From Natronoglomus mannanivorans (GTDB lineage Archaea > Halobacteriota > Halobacteria > Halobacteriales > Natrialbaceae), in the NCBI GenBank assembly GCA_025517485.1, contig JAOPKB010000001.1:1-64000 (forward strand): a DNA stretch of 64,000 nucleotides, in the 5' to 3' direction. A program made the translations under genes and the position numbers. A model generated the notes under the pieces. The model was given only the letters and a program-made list of their open reading frames with translations, searched no databases and was not told where the DNA came from. Position 1 is the first letter of the stretch. Every line of letters begins with the position of its first letter. Below are positions 15,608 to 25,030 of the stretch, in pieces.

Positions 15608-16316
15608 CACAGCTCGAATCTACGCGCGACTGTCCGACCACAGCAACCGCAGCATCCAAGGACAAATCGATGACTGTCGCGAGTACGCCGATCGGCAGGG
15701 ATTCAATATCGATCATGTCTACAACGAAGGGCAGGGCCAATCCGGGTGGGATGAGTCCCGAGACGAATACAGTCTGATGCTCAACGACGCTGAATCTGGT
15801 GAGTTCAACGCGCTCATCGTTCGTGATGGATCGCGATTTGGGCGCGATAAGCGTGAACGTATCCGACGGTTTTTTGACCTTGATGACTGGGGTGTCCAAC
15901 TCCACACCGTCAGTCGTGGATACGTGGACCCAGAAGATCCGAGTGACTTCTTGATGGAAGTATTCAAAGCGATGAGCGATGACCATGGGAAGCGCGGGGA
16001 GGTTGAACGGTTAGAGGCTGAGATGGAGAAACGACGGCAGAACGGATGGTTCATTGGTGAACCTCCGGCTGGATTACAGTACGATGAAGAGAAGCAGTAC
16101 CTGGAAGCAGTGAAGGGCGAGATCGATGACGTGATGCGTGTTTACCAGCTCCGGGACGAAGGTGCAACATATCGAGATATAGCAGAGGAAGTCCCGTGGA
16201 CACTCCCGACGATCGGTAAACTCATTGATCGACGCGAGCAGTACGAATCGGTCAAGAATGGTGCAGTTCTCGGTCGCGATCTCACCATTGTTAGACCGAA
16301 ACCGACTGAATCTTAG
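15600..16316 (+). CDS. Serine recombinase (resolvase/invertase family)
   Basis: 238 residues. The N-terminus ARIYARLSDHSNRSIQGQ holds the catalytic Ser of the resolvase fold (YARLS), followed by the conserved Q-x-x-x-C region and DGSRFGRDKRERIRRFF, the usual RF-R segment. A long helix at about 125-150 (GEVERLEAEMEKRRQNGW) is the dimer/E helix and leads into a short C-terminal DNA-binding helix-turn-helix (ATYRDIAEEVPWTLPTIGKL). The length matches small archaeal resolvase-type proteins, not large serine integrases. It is coupled to the AbrB-like gene. It may promote site-specific recombination of a cassette or inversion at nearby inverted repeats; the substrate is unknown. Confidence 0.88.
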   Translation: MTDTARIYARLSDHSNRSIQGQIDDCREYADRQGFNIDHVYNEGQGQSGWDESRDEYSLMLNDAESGEFNALIVRDGSRFGRDKRERIRRFFDLDDWGVQLHTVSRGYVDPEDPSDFLMEVFKAMSDDHGKRGEVERLEAEMEKRRQNGWFIGEPPAGLQYDEEKQYLEAVKGEIDDVMRVYQLRDEGATYRDIAEEVPWTLPTIGKLIDRREQYESVKNGAVLGRDLTIVRPKPTES

Positions 16317-16569
16317 TAATTTATCAACGCTCCTCTTTCAGATGGATTGTCTCTCGTTGAGGTAGCGATTTGTAAAGAGCAGATTTCGCTCGCCCCTATC
16401 TCATCGTTACGTCTTGGGCAATACAGCTCTTGAAGCGAACTAGGAACTACGACCAAATCGGAGTCCTGTATGATATATGGTGCAGCGGACGAGAAAAATG
16501 ATTTCCCAGGCAGACTTCCCGAAGATCCCTTGTCACTACCCAGGATTGAATAGTAAAACCACCACGAAT

Positions 16570-16920
16570 TCACATGAACGCTTCTTCGAAATCGCTCATG
16601 AACGCTTCCTGTATGGAGTTCTCGAACGTCTCAAACTGATCTTCATAGAACTCCCCAGCACCCGCACCAATGATACCGGCATGCTGATCGCCAAGGAAGA
16701 TCAGTGCCTGCGTCGGCCTAACGGTGACGGTTGAATCAGACGTCGGAATGTCCTTAACAGTGTGTGTTTCGGTTGGATCACCGTTGAGAATGAACGTCCA
16801 GTCTGCCTCGTGATTTGCTGCCGGGAACGAAGTCACTATCGGCTCATCGAGGGACGCGTCTCCTGTTGGTGCGTACTCGTACAGTTGAATGAACGAATTG
16901 ACGGCCTCCTTCCCATCCAT
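16570..16920 (-). CDS. Hypothetical protein, 116 aa
   Basis: An acidic protein of 116 residues with a beta-rich first two thirds (ADWTFILNG, STVTVRPTQALIFLG) and a Phe/Glu-rich amphipathic C-terminal helix ending SDFEEAFM. No signal, membrane segment or metal motif. It is transcribed towards the serine recombinase and stands alone. I do not recognise the family. Confidence 0.55.
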   Translation of the reverse strand: MDGKEAVNSFIQLYEYAPTGDASLDEPIVTSFPAANHEADWTFILNGDPTETHTVKDIPTSDSTVTVRPTQALIFLGDQHAGIIGAGAGEFYEDQFETFENSIQEAFMSDFEEAFM

Positions 16921-17230
16921 CTTGACACTCAGTTCTCACTGTACTAATTTAAATTCTTAGTCGGCCTCGTTGCGCGGTAAGACAGATTGACTTCCTCTTC
17001 TAAACAGTGGATAGTTGTACGGTTTCATAACTCAGAATCGTTCCTGAAACTGAATAGGGCAGTTTGGTAACTACGTGTGCGTATTGACCGCCAGCGCTCC
17101 TGCCAATTCTGATAGATGTTCTGAGCGCCCTGCAAGATGGACAGCGCAGATGCTTCAACCCAGAGAGCTGTCTGCTCTCACCAGAGAAAAGTCAAAGCTT
17201 TTACTCGTGCAATAGATACCATAATCTTGA
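16921..17230. other. Spacer with repeat remnant and promoter
   Basis: About 310 bases between divergent genes. Its centre is copy 2 of the dispersed degenerate repeat. CTTTTACTC at 17,198-17,206, about 29 bases before the helicase ATG, is a candidate TATA element. No gene seen. Confidence 0.4.
17070..17155. repeat. Degenerate dispersed repeat, copy 2
   Basis: Begins ACTACGTGTGCGTATTGACC and aligns with copy 1 (2084) and copy 3 (47,473). Copies 2 and 3 share CTGCCAATTC, copies 1 and 2 share TGCAAGAT. Non-coding. Confidence 0.5.
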
Positions 17231-19036
17231 ATGGAAGGCCAGGTGCAACCCCAGGACACGACCAGCACCACAAAAACTGAAGTTTTCGACAAACTTCGAG
17301 AAAAAGTCACGCACGAAAGACAGATCGAACGCGAAAAGGCGATCCAGACACTTACCGAGCACTCTACAAACGAACTAAAATATCTGGAAGATACCCCATT
17401 CATTCCCGGAGCCGAGATCACTAGGTCAACACTCACACCTCCGGATGTTCTCTCAGTCGAAATTCCCGTACATCCGCAGACAGGTGAAACAGCCAACGTA
17501 CGAGATGAATACGGACTCTACCAGGGTAATGAAGTACTTCTCCAGGGAAAATACGAGGGTGAGGATGTACAAGCCACTGGTATTATAAAAGAAATCAAAG
17601 AGCACTCAATCCACGTCAGGGTTACTGGTGAGGCAGCAGGAGATCTAAGCCGACAAGGAGAAATTGCTAAATCAAGCAATTCATCGATCGGCGGAATGCT
17701 CAATCCAGTAACATACGATAGACAGTTGGACGCAGTAGAATACGCTCAGAACCATCCTATCGCATCAATACTTACAGGCAGTAAACCAGTTCAGTTCTCT
17801 CACCAGTTCGTTGCTAATACACGCGAACTCGATAAAGACCTCTATAGAAATAAGCGGCAAAAGGAAGGAATCGAAAAAGCACTGAACGCTGAAATCCTTG
17901 CTTGTCTTCAAGGGCCACCAGGTACCGGGAAAACACGTGTCATCGTTGAACTGGCTCGTCGTCTTGTCTTAGCCGATAAACGGGTGCTGATCACGGCAGA
18001 GACAAATGCAGCTGTAGACAATATTTTGATCGGAAGCAGTGACAAATTTGAGGCTGACACCGACTCTTTGCTTCACTATCACCTGGAAAACGAGATCCAT
18101 GCTGCGCGAACCAATCTGGATGGAGAAGAGGTTCATTCACTCGCCAGGGAACACTTCGCAGATTGTTCTCCGGAAGCTGCGGAGGTAGTAGCTTCTACGA
18201 ACAGCAGCTCTGCTAAACTAGGTATTGACTCCTTCGACTACGTGATTATCGACGAGGCTACTCAAGCCTCTATTCCATCCAGTTTGATCCCTATCGTCCG
18301 GGGGGAGATAACTATCCTTGTCGGTGACCATAAGCAGCTGCCACCGTTCTCTCAATTACAGAACAAGACCCAGGAATCACTCTTCGAACGGTTGTACGCG
18401 GAAAATGGTTTGTACGGACCAGATATCGGCACCCGTTTCAACATCCAATATCGGATGGACGAGAAAATAGCAGAGTTTCCATCACGGGAATTCTACGAAG
18501 GAGATCTCAAGACAGCGGGAAGTGCAGGGAACATTCGAGGTCAACTCGATATGCTGCCTATGGGTATTTTCGAGGTGAACGGTGATTACGAAGAAGGAGG
18601 GATGTCGAAATTTAATCCAAAAGAGGCTGAACACGTGGAACGGATGGTCAAAATGCTTCGTAAGAAGGGTCTGCAAGATAGTGAGATCGGGGTTGCTGCT
18701 GCGCACCGGAAACAGGCAGAGCATATCAAAGACCGTTTGAATCAGGCAGGTATCGGTAATCTTCAGGAGTTGAGAGTCAATACGTTCGATTCTTTCCAGG
18801 GAAGCGAGCGTGACGCAATGATCCTTTCCTTCACTCGGTCGAATGAACGAGGTAACATCGGTTTCCTGGGTGATGAAATCGGGAGACGACGGCTCAACGT
18901 TGCTATGACCCGTGCTAAGACGTTTTGTGCCTTGATCGGTGATTGGGATACACTGAGGGAGGGTTCGAATCTGTACGAACGCCTCTATCAGTACGTTGAC
19001 GCGGAAATAGCGCCTGCGAAGAAGGTCACTCTTTAG
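17231..19036 (+). CDS. Upf1/DNA2-like superfamily 1 helicase
   Basis: 601 residues. An N-terminal OB-like region (about 50-135: ETANVRDEYGLYQGNEVLLQGKYEG) precedes the helicase core. GPPGTGKT at about 228 is Walker A; ETNAAVDNIL is motif Ia; VIIDEATQAS at about 339 is motif II; VGDHKQLPP is motif III; IQYRMDEKIAEFPSREFY is motif IV; VNTFDSFQGSERDAMILSFTRSN is motif V; RRLNVAMTRAKTFCALIGD is motif VI. This is the Upf1/IGHMBP2/Dna2 group, 5'-3' RNA or DNA helicases; small stand-alone haloarchaeal members exist. The region between motifs Ia and II is shorter than in most family members, and no nuclease or zinc domain is fused. It is not in an operon. A role in repair or defence within this island is inference. 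Confidence 0.9.
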   Translation: MEGQVQPQDTTSTTKTEVFDKLREKVTHERQIEREKAIQTLTEHSTNELKYLEDTPFIPGAEITRSTLTPPDVLSVEIPVHPQTGETANVRDEYGLYQGNEVLLQGKYEGEDVQATGIIKEIKEHSIHVRVTGEAAGDLSRQGEIAKSSNSSIGGMLNPVTYDRQLDAVEYAQNHPIASILTGSKPVQFSHQFVANTRELDKDLYRNKRQKEGIEKALNAEILACLQGPPGTGKTRVIVELARRLVLADKRVLITAETNAAVDNILIGSSDKFEADTDSLLHYHLENEIHAARTNLDGEEVHSLAREHFADCSPEAAEVVASTNSSSAKLGIDSFDYVIIDEATQASIPSSLIPIVRGEITILVGDHKQLPPFSQLQNKTQESLFERLYAENGLYGPDIGTRFNIQYRMDEKIAEFPSREFYEGDLKTAGSAGNIRGQLDMLPMGIFEVNGDYEEGGMSKFNPKEAEHVERMVKMLRKKGLQDSEIGVAAAHRKQAEHIKDRLNQAGIGNLQELRVNTFDSFQGSERDAMILSFTRSNERGNIGFLGDEIGRRRLNVAMTRAKTFCALIGDWDTLREGSNLYERLYQYVDAEIAPAKKVTL

Positions 19037-19077
19037 ACGGGACCGGAATTGTTGAGTAAGAGTTGGGTTCGGGTTCT

Positions 19078-19203
19078 TTAGGAGTCAATATGGGTACAGA
19101 ATGCTTCGATCGCTTCAGAAGGAGTGGTATATGCCTCATCACCTATTAATTCAGTTCTCACCAGCGAATCAACATCTTCGAACAAGTCAACCGAAAATTC
19201 CAT
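19078..19203 (-). CDS. Small ribbon-helix-helix-like protein, 41 aa
   Basis: A short minus-strand frame of 41 residues: MEFSVDLFEDVDSLV, then ELIGDEAYTTPSEAIEAFC. A strand followed by 'Y-T-x-x-SEAI-x-x-F' is the classic pattern of CopG/NikR-type RHH proteins (usually Y-x-S-R-S-E-A-I-R), here with the Arg positions replaced. It may be a free-standing antitoxin-like regulator or a decayed one. It lies just downstream of the histidine kinase gene on the same strand. Supported only by its composition and this pattern. Confidence 0.4.
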   Translation of the reverse strand: MEFSVDLFEDVDSLVRTELIGDEAYTTPSEAIEAFCTHIDS

Positions 19204-19369
19204 CGTCAAGGTACTCTCGGTCACTCAGTATTCTGTACTTATCGGATGATTCGACGGAAACTGGCTGAAAATAGCTCCCAATGTCTTTCCGACATTGGGT
19301 TCTCTCAGCGTTCAGAATAGGAGAGAGATTCAGAACATTTCTGGTTGGTAACGAATATGGGTTCGCCCA

Positions 19370-22192
19370 TCATTCCTCAGTGTCTCCGTCAATCTCGCTC
19401 ACAGCCGGCACGGTGAACGAGAACGTTGCTCCTTCGCCGGGGCTTGACTCCACCCATATTTTCCCATCATGTCGCTCAATAATCCGCCGACACAGCGCAA
19501 GTCCAATTCCCGTTCCAGAATGCTCTTCCTGACTGTGAAGGCGCTGAAATACGTCGAAAATCCGGTCAGCCTCGTCAGGATCGATACCGATTCCCTCATC
19601 GTGAACTGAAACTTCCCACATTGCACCATCTCGTTCGACGGCGACGTGCACCTGAGGCGGTTCGTCACCACTGTATTCGATAGCGTTGTCCAGCAAGTTC
19701 TGGAACACCTGCCGAAGTTGACCAGGATCTCCCTCGACACGAGGGAGGGATTCGGCCGTGATTTCAGCATTGCTTTCCTCGATTTGGAGCTGCAAGTCGT
19801 CCTGAACATCCGACAGAACCATCTCCAAATCAACTGATTCAAAGGGATCACCCTGGGTATCAACCCGTGAGTATTCGAGTAGACCCTCGATCATTTCGCG
19901 CATCCGCTCGGCACCATCGACGGCGAATTCGATGAATTCTCGCGCATCCTCGTCGAGGTCGTCGGTATAGCGCTGGTCAAGGAGTTGCAGGTAACTCGTG
20001 ACCATCCGCAGCGGCTCCTGTAGATCGTGAGAAGCTGCATAGGCGAACTGTTCTAACCGCTCATTCGATTCTTCGAGTTGGCGTTCGTACTCCTTGCGTT
20101 CGGTGACGTCTTGGACTACAAGCATGCCCGTGTCTATCTCATTGTCAGCGTTTGTAACGGGCAAGATGTGGTTCAGGAGATGATAGCCGGCAAAGTCCAG
20201 CTCGAACGAGTCCTCGTCACCATTGAGCGCGGCGTGGAAGTACGGTTCGATCTCGTGAATGAGATCTTCTGGGTAAAGTTCAAAGAGACTCTGTCCAACC
20301 CGATCCTCTGGATCGACTCCTTCCACCTCCAGAAGCTGACCGCCAACGGCCGTATATTCCAGGTCCTCGTTGAACAGGGCCACTGCGCCATTCGGGAAAT
20401 TCTCTGCAAGCGTTCGATAGCGACGCTCACTCTCCTCGATCTTCCGCTGGTATTCTAACCGATCCGAAATATCTCGGACGACTCCGACCTGCTCAGTCTC
20501 ACCGCTATGCGTTTCTATCGTAGCGAAGGTCGCCTCCGCCGGCACATTCTCATCATCCACCGTCTGAACCACCGCTTCCAGTGTCGGATCACTCGCACCG
20601 TCGTCCGCCATCGCCGCTTTGCGCTCCTTTGCCTGCTCAATCGTGTCCTCATCAACAACGAGCGAGGCATGGGCACCTACGAGTTCGTCTTTCTCGTATC
20701 CGGTGAGGTCCGCGTATGCGTCATTGACCATCGTAAAGTATCCGTCTTCGTCTTTCACGTAGATGCCGTCCTTGACTGTCTCTACGATGGTTTCGTACTT
20801 TGCGAGTGTTCGCTCGCGCTCTTTGCGGTCGGTAACATCGCGGAAGTAGATCGACAGTCCGGATTCGGAGGGGTATACGTTGAACTCCAACCACACTTCG
20901 CGTCCCTCAGCGAATACCTCGAAGGTGACCGGCTCTTGTGTGTCCATTGCCCGCTGGAAGTGCTCTTTGTAGGTGTCTACTGCATCAGGGAAGACGTCCC
21001 AGACCTCTTGGTCGAGGAGTTCTTCTCTGGATTGCCCCATGATCTCGGCGGCTTGGTCGTTGAGATGTGTAAACCGCCACTCGTCATCGAGCGCGTAAAA
21101 CGCGTCAGAGATGCGCCCGAGGATCTCGCTCAACTGCGTTTCGAGTTCCGTCTTTTGCTGTTCAAGCTGCCGTTCCCGCTCTTTTTGCTCAGAGATGTCT
21201 TCGACCGCGGCGACTACGCGGTCACTGTTCGCTGATTCGATCTCAAGCGGAGCCGCATTGATCGACAGCCATTGACGACTGCTGTTCGGGAGCTCAACCT
21301 GACATTGGAATCCGTGTACTGACTCACCCGTTTCGAGAACCTGCATCCACGGTTGCTCGGCGGTTGGAATCGGATCTCCCTCGGCGTCGTAGACGTCTAC
21401 CGATGTAAGGCTGTACTCGGGAAGGTCGGACGCGTCGAGACCGTGGCGCGCTAACATCCGCGAGTTTGCTCGAACAAGATGACCGTCGGAATCGAAGACA
21501 CCGATGCTCACCGGCACCGTTTCGAGGATCTGCTCAGTCAGGTCGCGTTCTTTCCGGAGTTGTTGCTCGAATTCCCGGCGCTCGGTCATATCGCGGGTGA
21601 CCTTCGTGAATCCTTGCAGCGTGCCGTCATCGTCATGGATCGCAGTGATGGTGACGTACGCCCAGAACCGTGACCCGTCGTTGCGAACGCGCCATCCCTC
21701 ATCTGTGGTGCGTCCTTCGGCTGCTGCGGCTTCGAGATTTTCTTCCGGGACCCCTTCTTCAATATCGTCGTCAGTATAGAACGTGGAAAAGTGCTTGCCG
21801 ACGATTTCTGATTCTTGATATCCTTTGATCCGCTCGACCCCTTTGTTCCAGCTGGCGACGGTCCCATCTGGATTGAGCATGAAAATGGCGTAATCTGTGA
21901 CAGCGTTCACGAAAGCTTGGAATTCCGTTTGCTCTGGTTGTTCGTCAGAAACATGATCCTCGATCTCGTTTTCGGGTCGCCACCAAACCCGTGTTCCCCC
22001 GTGTAACTCCGACGTCTGTAGGTCGCCCCGATCAGCAAGTTCCTGGAGGGATTGGTGTGCGGTCTGCCGGGTGCACTCCAGTTTCTCCGCGACTGTCGCG
22101 GCTGTTACCGGCTGCGATGGCTTGTCTAAGTGCGTGAAAAGAGTCCGGATTTCCTGGAGAGTTTCATCTGGAGTTGAGTCCGGGGATCCCAT
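19370..22192 (-). CDS. Multi-PAS sensor histidine kinase
   Basis: 940 residues. An N-terminal winged helix (residues about 5-70, TAATVAEKLECTRQTAHQSLQEL) is followed by five PAS/PAC units at roughly 85-210, 215-340, 350-460, 465-580 and 590-700, each ending in a D-x-T/S-x-R/K-E type junction (VTRDMTERREFEQQL, VEDISEQKERERQL, FRDVTDRKERERTL, VRDISDRLEYQRKI, VQDVTERKEYERQL). The transmitter has the H box ASHDLQEPLRMV, N box NLLDNAIEYSG, G1 DEGIGIDP and G2 GTGIGLAL. No membrane segment, so it is a cytoplasmic sensor. No response regulator is adjacent, which is usual for orphan haloarchaeal kinases. GC content is higher than the flanking genes. Confidence 0.95.
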   Translation of the reverse strand: MGSPDSTPDETLQEIRTLFTHLDKPSQPVTAATVAEKLECTRQTAHQSLQELADRGDLQTSELHGGTRVWWRPENEIEDHVSDEQPEQTEFQAFVNAVTDYAIFMLNPDGTVASWNKGVERIKGYQESEIVGKHFSTFYTDDDIEEGVPEENLEAAAAEGRTTDEGWRVRNDGSRFWAYVTITAIHDDDGTLQGFTKVTRDMTERREFEQQLRKERDLTEQILETVPVSIGVFDSDGHLVRANSRMLARHGLDASDLPEYSLTSVDVYDAEGDPIPTAEQPWMQVLETGESVHGFQCQVELPNSSRQWLSINAAPLEIESANSDRVVAAVEDISEQKERERQLEQQKTELETQLSEILGRISDAFYALDDEWRFTHLNDQAAEIMGQSREELLDQEVWDVFPDAVDTYKEHFQRAMDTQEPVTFEVFAEGREVWLEFNVYPSESGLSIYFRDVTDRKERERTLAKYETIVETVKDGIYVKDEDGYFTMVNDAYADLTGYEKDELVGAHASLVVDEDTIEQAKERKAAMADDGASDPTLEAVVQTVDDENVPAEATFATIETHSGETEQVGVVRDISDRLEYQRKIEESERRYRTLAENFPNGAVALFNEDLEYTAVGGQLLEVEGVDPEDRVGQSLFELYPEDLIHEIEPYFHAALNGDEDSFELDFAGYHLLNHILPVTNADNEIDTGMLVVQDVTERKEYERQLEESNERLEQFAYAASHDLQEPLRMVTSYLQLLDQRYTDDLDEDAREFIEFAVDGAERMREMIEGLLEYSRVDTQGDPFESVDLEMVLSDVQDDLQLQIEESNAEITAESLPRVEGDPGQLRQVFQNLLDNAIEYSGDEPPQVHVAVERDGAMWEVSVHDEGIGIDPDEADRIFDVFQRLHSQEEHSGTGIGLALCRRIIERHDGKIWVESSPGEGATFSFTVPAVSEIDGDTEE

Positions 22193-22409
22193 TGATTCAG
22201 ATATTGGAACGGGGCTATAAACGCTTGACGCCGAGAAAACCTCTGGGCGGTCAGATAAAGGTAGAGAACCATCTGGCCAGAAAGGGAGAGAGTGTTCTGA
22301 ACGAGAGGTTCACAAGACACCTTGAATAAAGAAGCTGTATTACCAACTACTGTTAAACTCGCGAGATTGACGGTATTTTTACGGTAGCACGGTGAGATAC
22401 ATGTGACTA

Positions 22410-23543
22410 GTGCCGCTGACTGATCTTGAAACTGCGCTGGCGAACGCATATCCGCAGGATCTCGAAAAGCTTGCCGTTGATCTTCTCGCCGAGCGTGGAT
22501 ACGATGTCGAACCAACCGGGACAAAGGGAACCGACGGTGGGATTGACGCCTTGTTACATGACGGTGATCGGGGCGGTGTGCTGCACGTTTCTCGCACGCG
22601 AAGCGACCGTCTACGAGGGAAACTCACAGCAGATGCTGAGAAAGCTGCGGATCATGCCCAGGAGTACGATTTCTTCGTGTTTGTCACGACGGCTGACCCA
22701 TCTGGGTCACTTCGACGGCGCTTAGTAGCTGAAGTGCAAGAGGAATACGGATGGACAGTTACGATTTGGGCGCGTGAGCAACTCCGGAATGCGCTCATGA
22801 CTGATCATCAACGGCTCGCTCAAGAACACTTGAATATCGATCCAGAGCTTCCTCGTGATGACCATCGAAACGAGATCCGTGCGTTACGAGATGAGCGGCT
22901 AGATTGTGTTCAGAATCGAACGGATCTTCCGAATGAGATTCCGAACGGCCCGGCCGTGACTGTCCATGTTATTCCGATGAGCGCGGTCACCACGAACGAA
23001 ACGACGCCACCTGGAAATCTCCCGTCGATCCCGCTCTTTGGGCATCCGAAACGCGTGCCGGGTGGTGGGAAAATAGTGAGTGATGGCGTCGTTGAATACA
23101 ATCACCGGTTTCGGACAGCGCACCCGGATTACTTGTATCTCAATGAGGCAGGGTGGATTGAAGGAGTTTCAACCAAGTACTTCAGGACGAATGAGTCGGA
23201 GCCCAGCGGAGTTATTGACCCGGAGATAGACCGCGCTATCACCGCAACCGTACACGGATCCTTGTACTGTTTTGATGAGCTCGGGATTGACACGCCGGTA
23301 TTCGTGACGGCTGGGTTACTTGATGTGGAGGATTATACAATGGGATCAAGACCGTCGCTTGGTTTCAGATCAGGAAGTTTCCCTGATCGATTCACAACCG
23401 ATATCATCGAATTAGATACGTTGGATCCGTCCGAGTTTGAGATGGTGCATCTCCGGCCGATACTTGACCGGATTTGGTACCAAGCTGGCAGACCAAATGG
23501 CTCACCGTATCTCCCGAACTTAGATGGGAAAACTGACGTGTAA
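22410..23543 (+). CDS. Mrr-like protein with AlbA_2-associated C-terminal domain
   Basis: 377 residues, GTG start (no better start in frame). Residues about 1-135 follow the Mrr-type restriction fold: LEKLAVDLLAERGYDVEPTG, GTDGGIDALLHD, then a strand VLHVSRTRSDRL. At that strand active Mrr proteins have (E/Q)xK; here it is HxS, so the nuclease may be inactive or use another residue. The second half (about 175-375: NGPAVTVHVIPMSAV ... GVVEYNH ... LYLNEAGWIEGV) looks like the domain that in bacteria follows AlbA_2/Schlafen-type ATPase modules; here Mrr seems to replace AlbA_2. Converges with a DUF4238 gene 46 bases on. A defence function is plausible but unproven. Confidence 0.75.
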   Translation: MPLTDLETALANAYPQDLEKLAVDLLAERGYDVEPTGTKGTDGGIDALLHDGDRGGVLHVSRTRSDRLRGKLTADAEKAADHAQEYDFFVFVTTADPSGSLRRRLVAEVQEEYGWTVTIWAREQLRNALMTDHQRLAQEHLNIDPELPRDDHRNEIRALRDERLDCVQNRTDLPNEIPNGPAVTVHVIPMSAVTTNETTPPGNLPSIPLFGHPKRVPGGGKIVSDGVVEYNHRFRTAHPDYLYLNEAGWIEGVSTKYFRTNESEPSGVIDPEIDRAITATVHGSLYCFDELGIDTPVFVTAGLLDVEDYTMGSRPSLGFRSGSFPDRFTTDIIELDTLDPSEFEMVHLRPILDRIWYQAGRPNGSPYLPNLDGKTDV

Positions 23544-23589
23544 CCTTGCACGCCCCCGCTGCTCTCCAATGTGTTCTCACGGATTGGTC

Positions 23590-24663
23590 TTACTCGTTGA
23601 AGGCCTCAACGACAGTTTCGTGTAGTTCAGCGAGTTGTGGTGACCGTATCGATGTGAATTCACACTCGTCGGTCTCGATGAACGGGAGATCTGGAGAGTA
23701 TTCTGAGGTCGGGCGCGTGAACTGAATCGCAGGGTTAGGTGTGTCGAATCGGTCATCGACTCCCGGTACGTATTCGACGTCTGGTTGAGTGGATTTTCGA
23801 TGGTCTTCGATTTCCTCATGCAAGATTTGCATTTCGAGTTCACGCCCGTGTTCACGGTAGAACACGGCATCAAGCGCGTGTACGAGCTGTAGTTTGTTTA
23901 TGTCTTCAACCGTACCGCTTCCGACCTCAATAACCTCGCCCGGAGCGCCGGACTCTGTATACGCGACAGGATCATACAGGAATAGGCACAGGTCAGTGGT
24001 GAGCGGGAAGTAGATTTGTAGACCACGGGTCTTCCATCCGAGAGATCCGATATCGAGGTCTTGCTTGAACGCCGGATTATCGAGTACGACTGGATGGTCT
24101 GCGAAGATATATCCTCGTCCAGTCGAGTCTTTCAACAGAATGGGTTCAAGGTCAGCGACGAGGATGTGCCCGCAGAGTGCTTCGACCTCCTGATTGTTGA
24201 ATAGTGCATCTGCTTCGACGCGAGTATCCCCGTTTTGCAATGAGGTCAAGAGTTCTTTTTGACTCTCGTCTGTGTTCCCGACACGGGTTTTGATTTCGAG
24301 CAGTGTGCGTGTGAGTTCGGTAGCGAATTCGTTCGTTTCTTCGCGTGCAGCTTTCGTTCGGGCGTGTATGTGCGTAATGAATGTGAGGAACAGGTTCAGT
24401 TCTTCGCCGTGCGAGAGCGTTCGGACGGATTCTTCGTTGATAACAGTTCGAAGGACGCGAGCGAATTCGCCTTCGAGTTCGCCCATGGCTTCTTCGGTGT
24501 CGCCGGTTTCGTCGTAGAAGTAGTTCTCGTAACATAGGTTTCTGATGTTTGTAGGTGGGAATTCTTCTCGGCGGTTTAACTGGTAGGAGGGGAGACGTTC
24601 GTTATCCGTGAACCCTCGCATGTATAGTTGCGGGAGGAAGTGTTGCCGTTTTCGAGGCGGCAT
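23590..24663 (-). CDS. DUF4238 family protein
   Basis: 357 residues. The N-terminus RKRQHFLPQLYMRGF is the hallmark of DUF4238 (usually HxxPxxYLxxF), and the later ADHPVVLDN and YFPLTTDLCLFLYDP segments match its second conserved part. The family occurs scattered in bacteria and archaea, often near mobile elements, and has no known activity. The conserved His/Asp positions hint at an enzyme, but no reaction is established. Ends 46 bases from the end of the Mrr-like gene, facing it. Confidence 0.85.
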   Translation of the reverse strand: MPPRKRQHFLPQLYMRGFTDNERLPSYQLNRREEFPPTNIRNLCYENYFYDETGDTEEAMGELEGEFARVLRTVINEESVRTLSHGEELNLFLTFITHIHARTKAAREETNEFATELTRTLLEIKTRVGNTDESQKELLTSLQNGDTRVEADALFNNQEVEALCGHILVADLEPILLKDSTGRGYIFADHPVVLDNPAFKQDLDIGSLGWKTRGLQIYFPLTTDLCLFLYDPVAYTESGAPGEVIEVGSGTVEDINKLQLVHALDAVFYREHGRELEMQILHEEIEDHRKSTQPDVEYVPGVDDRFDTPNPAIQFTRPTSEYSPDLPFIETDECEFTSIRSPQLAELHETVVEAFNE

Positions 24664-24732
24664 TTACAGTACCATATCTGATTGAAATGATATAATACCG
24701 GTTGATTCTGCATAGTATAGATCGGACGGAGG

Positions 24733-25029
24733 TCATTTATCATCGCTCTCGTTCCTTTCCAAGTCCTTATTGGGTAGTTCATCAAGTTGATCCCACGCGT
24801 CTAAATTCGACTCATATGGAACCAAACACTCTTCAACAATCCACTGAAGAGTCAGTAGTTCCATTCGGAGAGCAACAATATCGTCTGTAGAAGGGGTCTC
24901 TCCGTGGTGTAGTGTCTCTTCAATCCCGATCGAGATCTCGGTCACTGTTGTGGCCTGACCACCGAGTAGCATGGCTGTTGCACGTTTTCCAGCTTCTTCC
25001 CATCTGCATTCATCACCATGTTCAGCCAT
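24733..25029 (-). CDS. Small hypothetical protein coupled to PD-(D/E)XK gene
   Basis: 98 residues from the ATG of MAEHGDECRW. A longer in-frame start at 25,080 would overlap the upstream gene by 50 bases; the shorter start lies one base after the upstream stop (TGA-G-ATG), a typical coupled junction, so I prefer it. The protein is helical and acidic, with an ATTVTEISIGIEETL segment and a Trp-containing helix. Translational coupling to the nuclease-like gene suggests an accessory or inhibitory partner. Confidence 0.65.
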   Translation of the reverse strand: MAEHGDECRWEEAGKRATAMLLGGQATTVTEISIGIEETLHHGETPSTDDIVALRMELLTLQWIVEECLVPYESNLDAWDQLDELPNKDLERNESDDK

Positions 25030-25030
25030 C

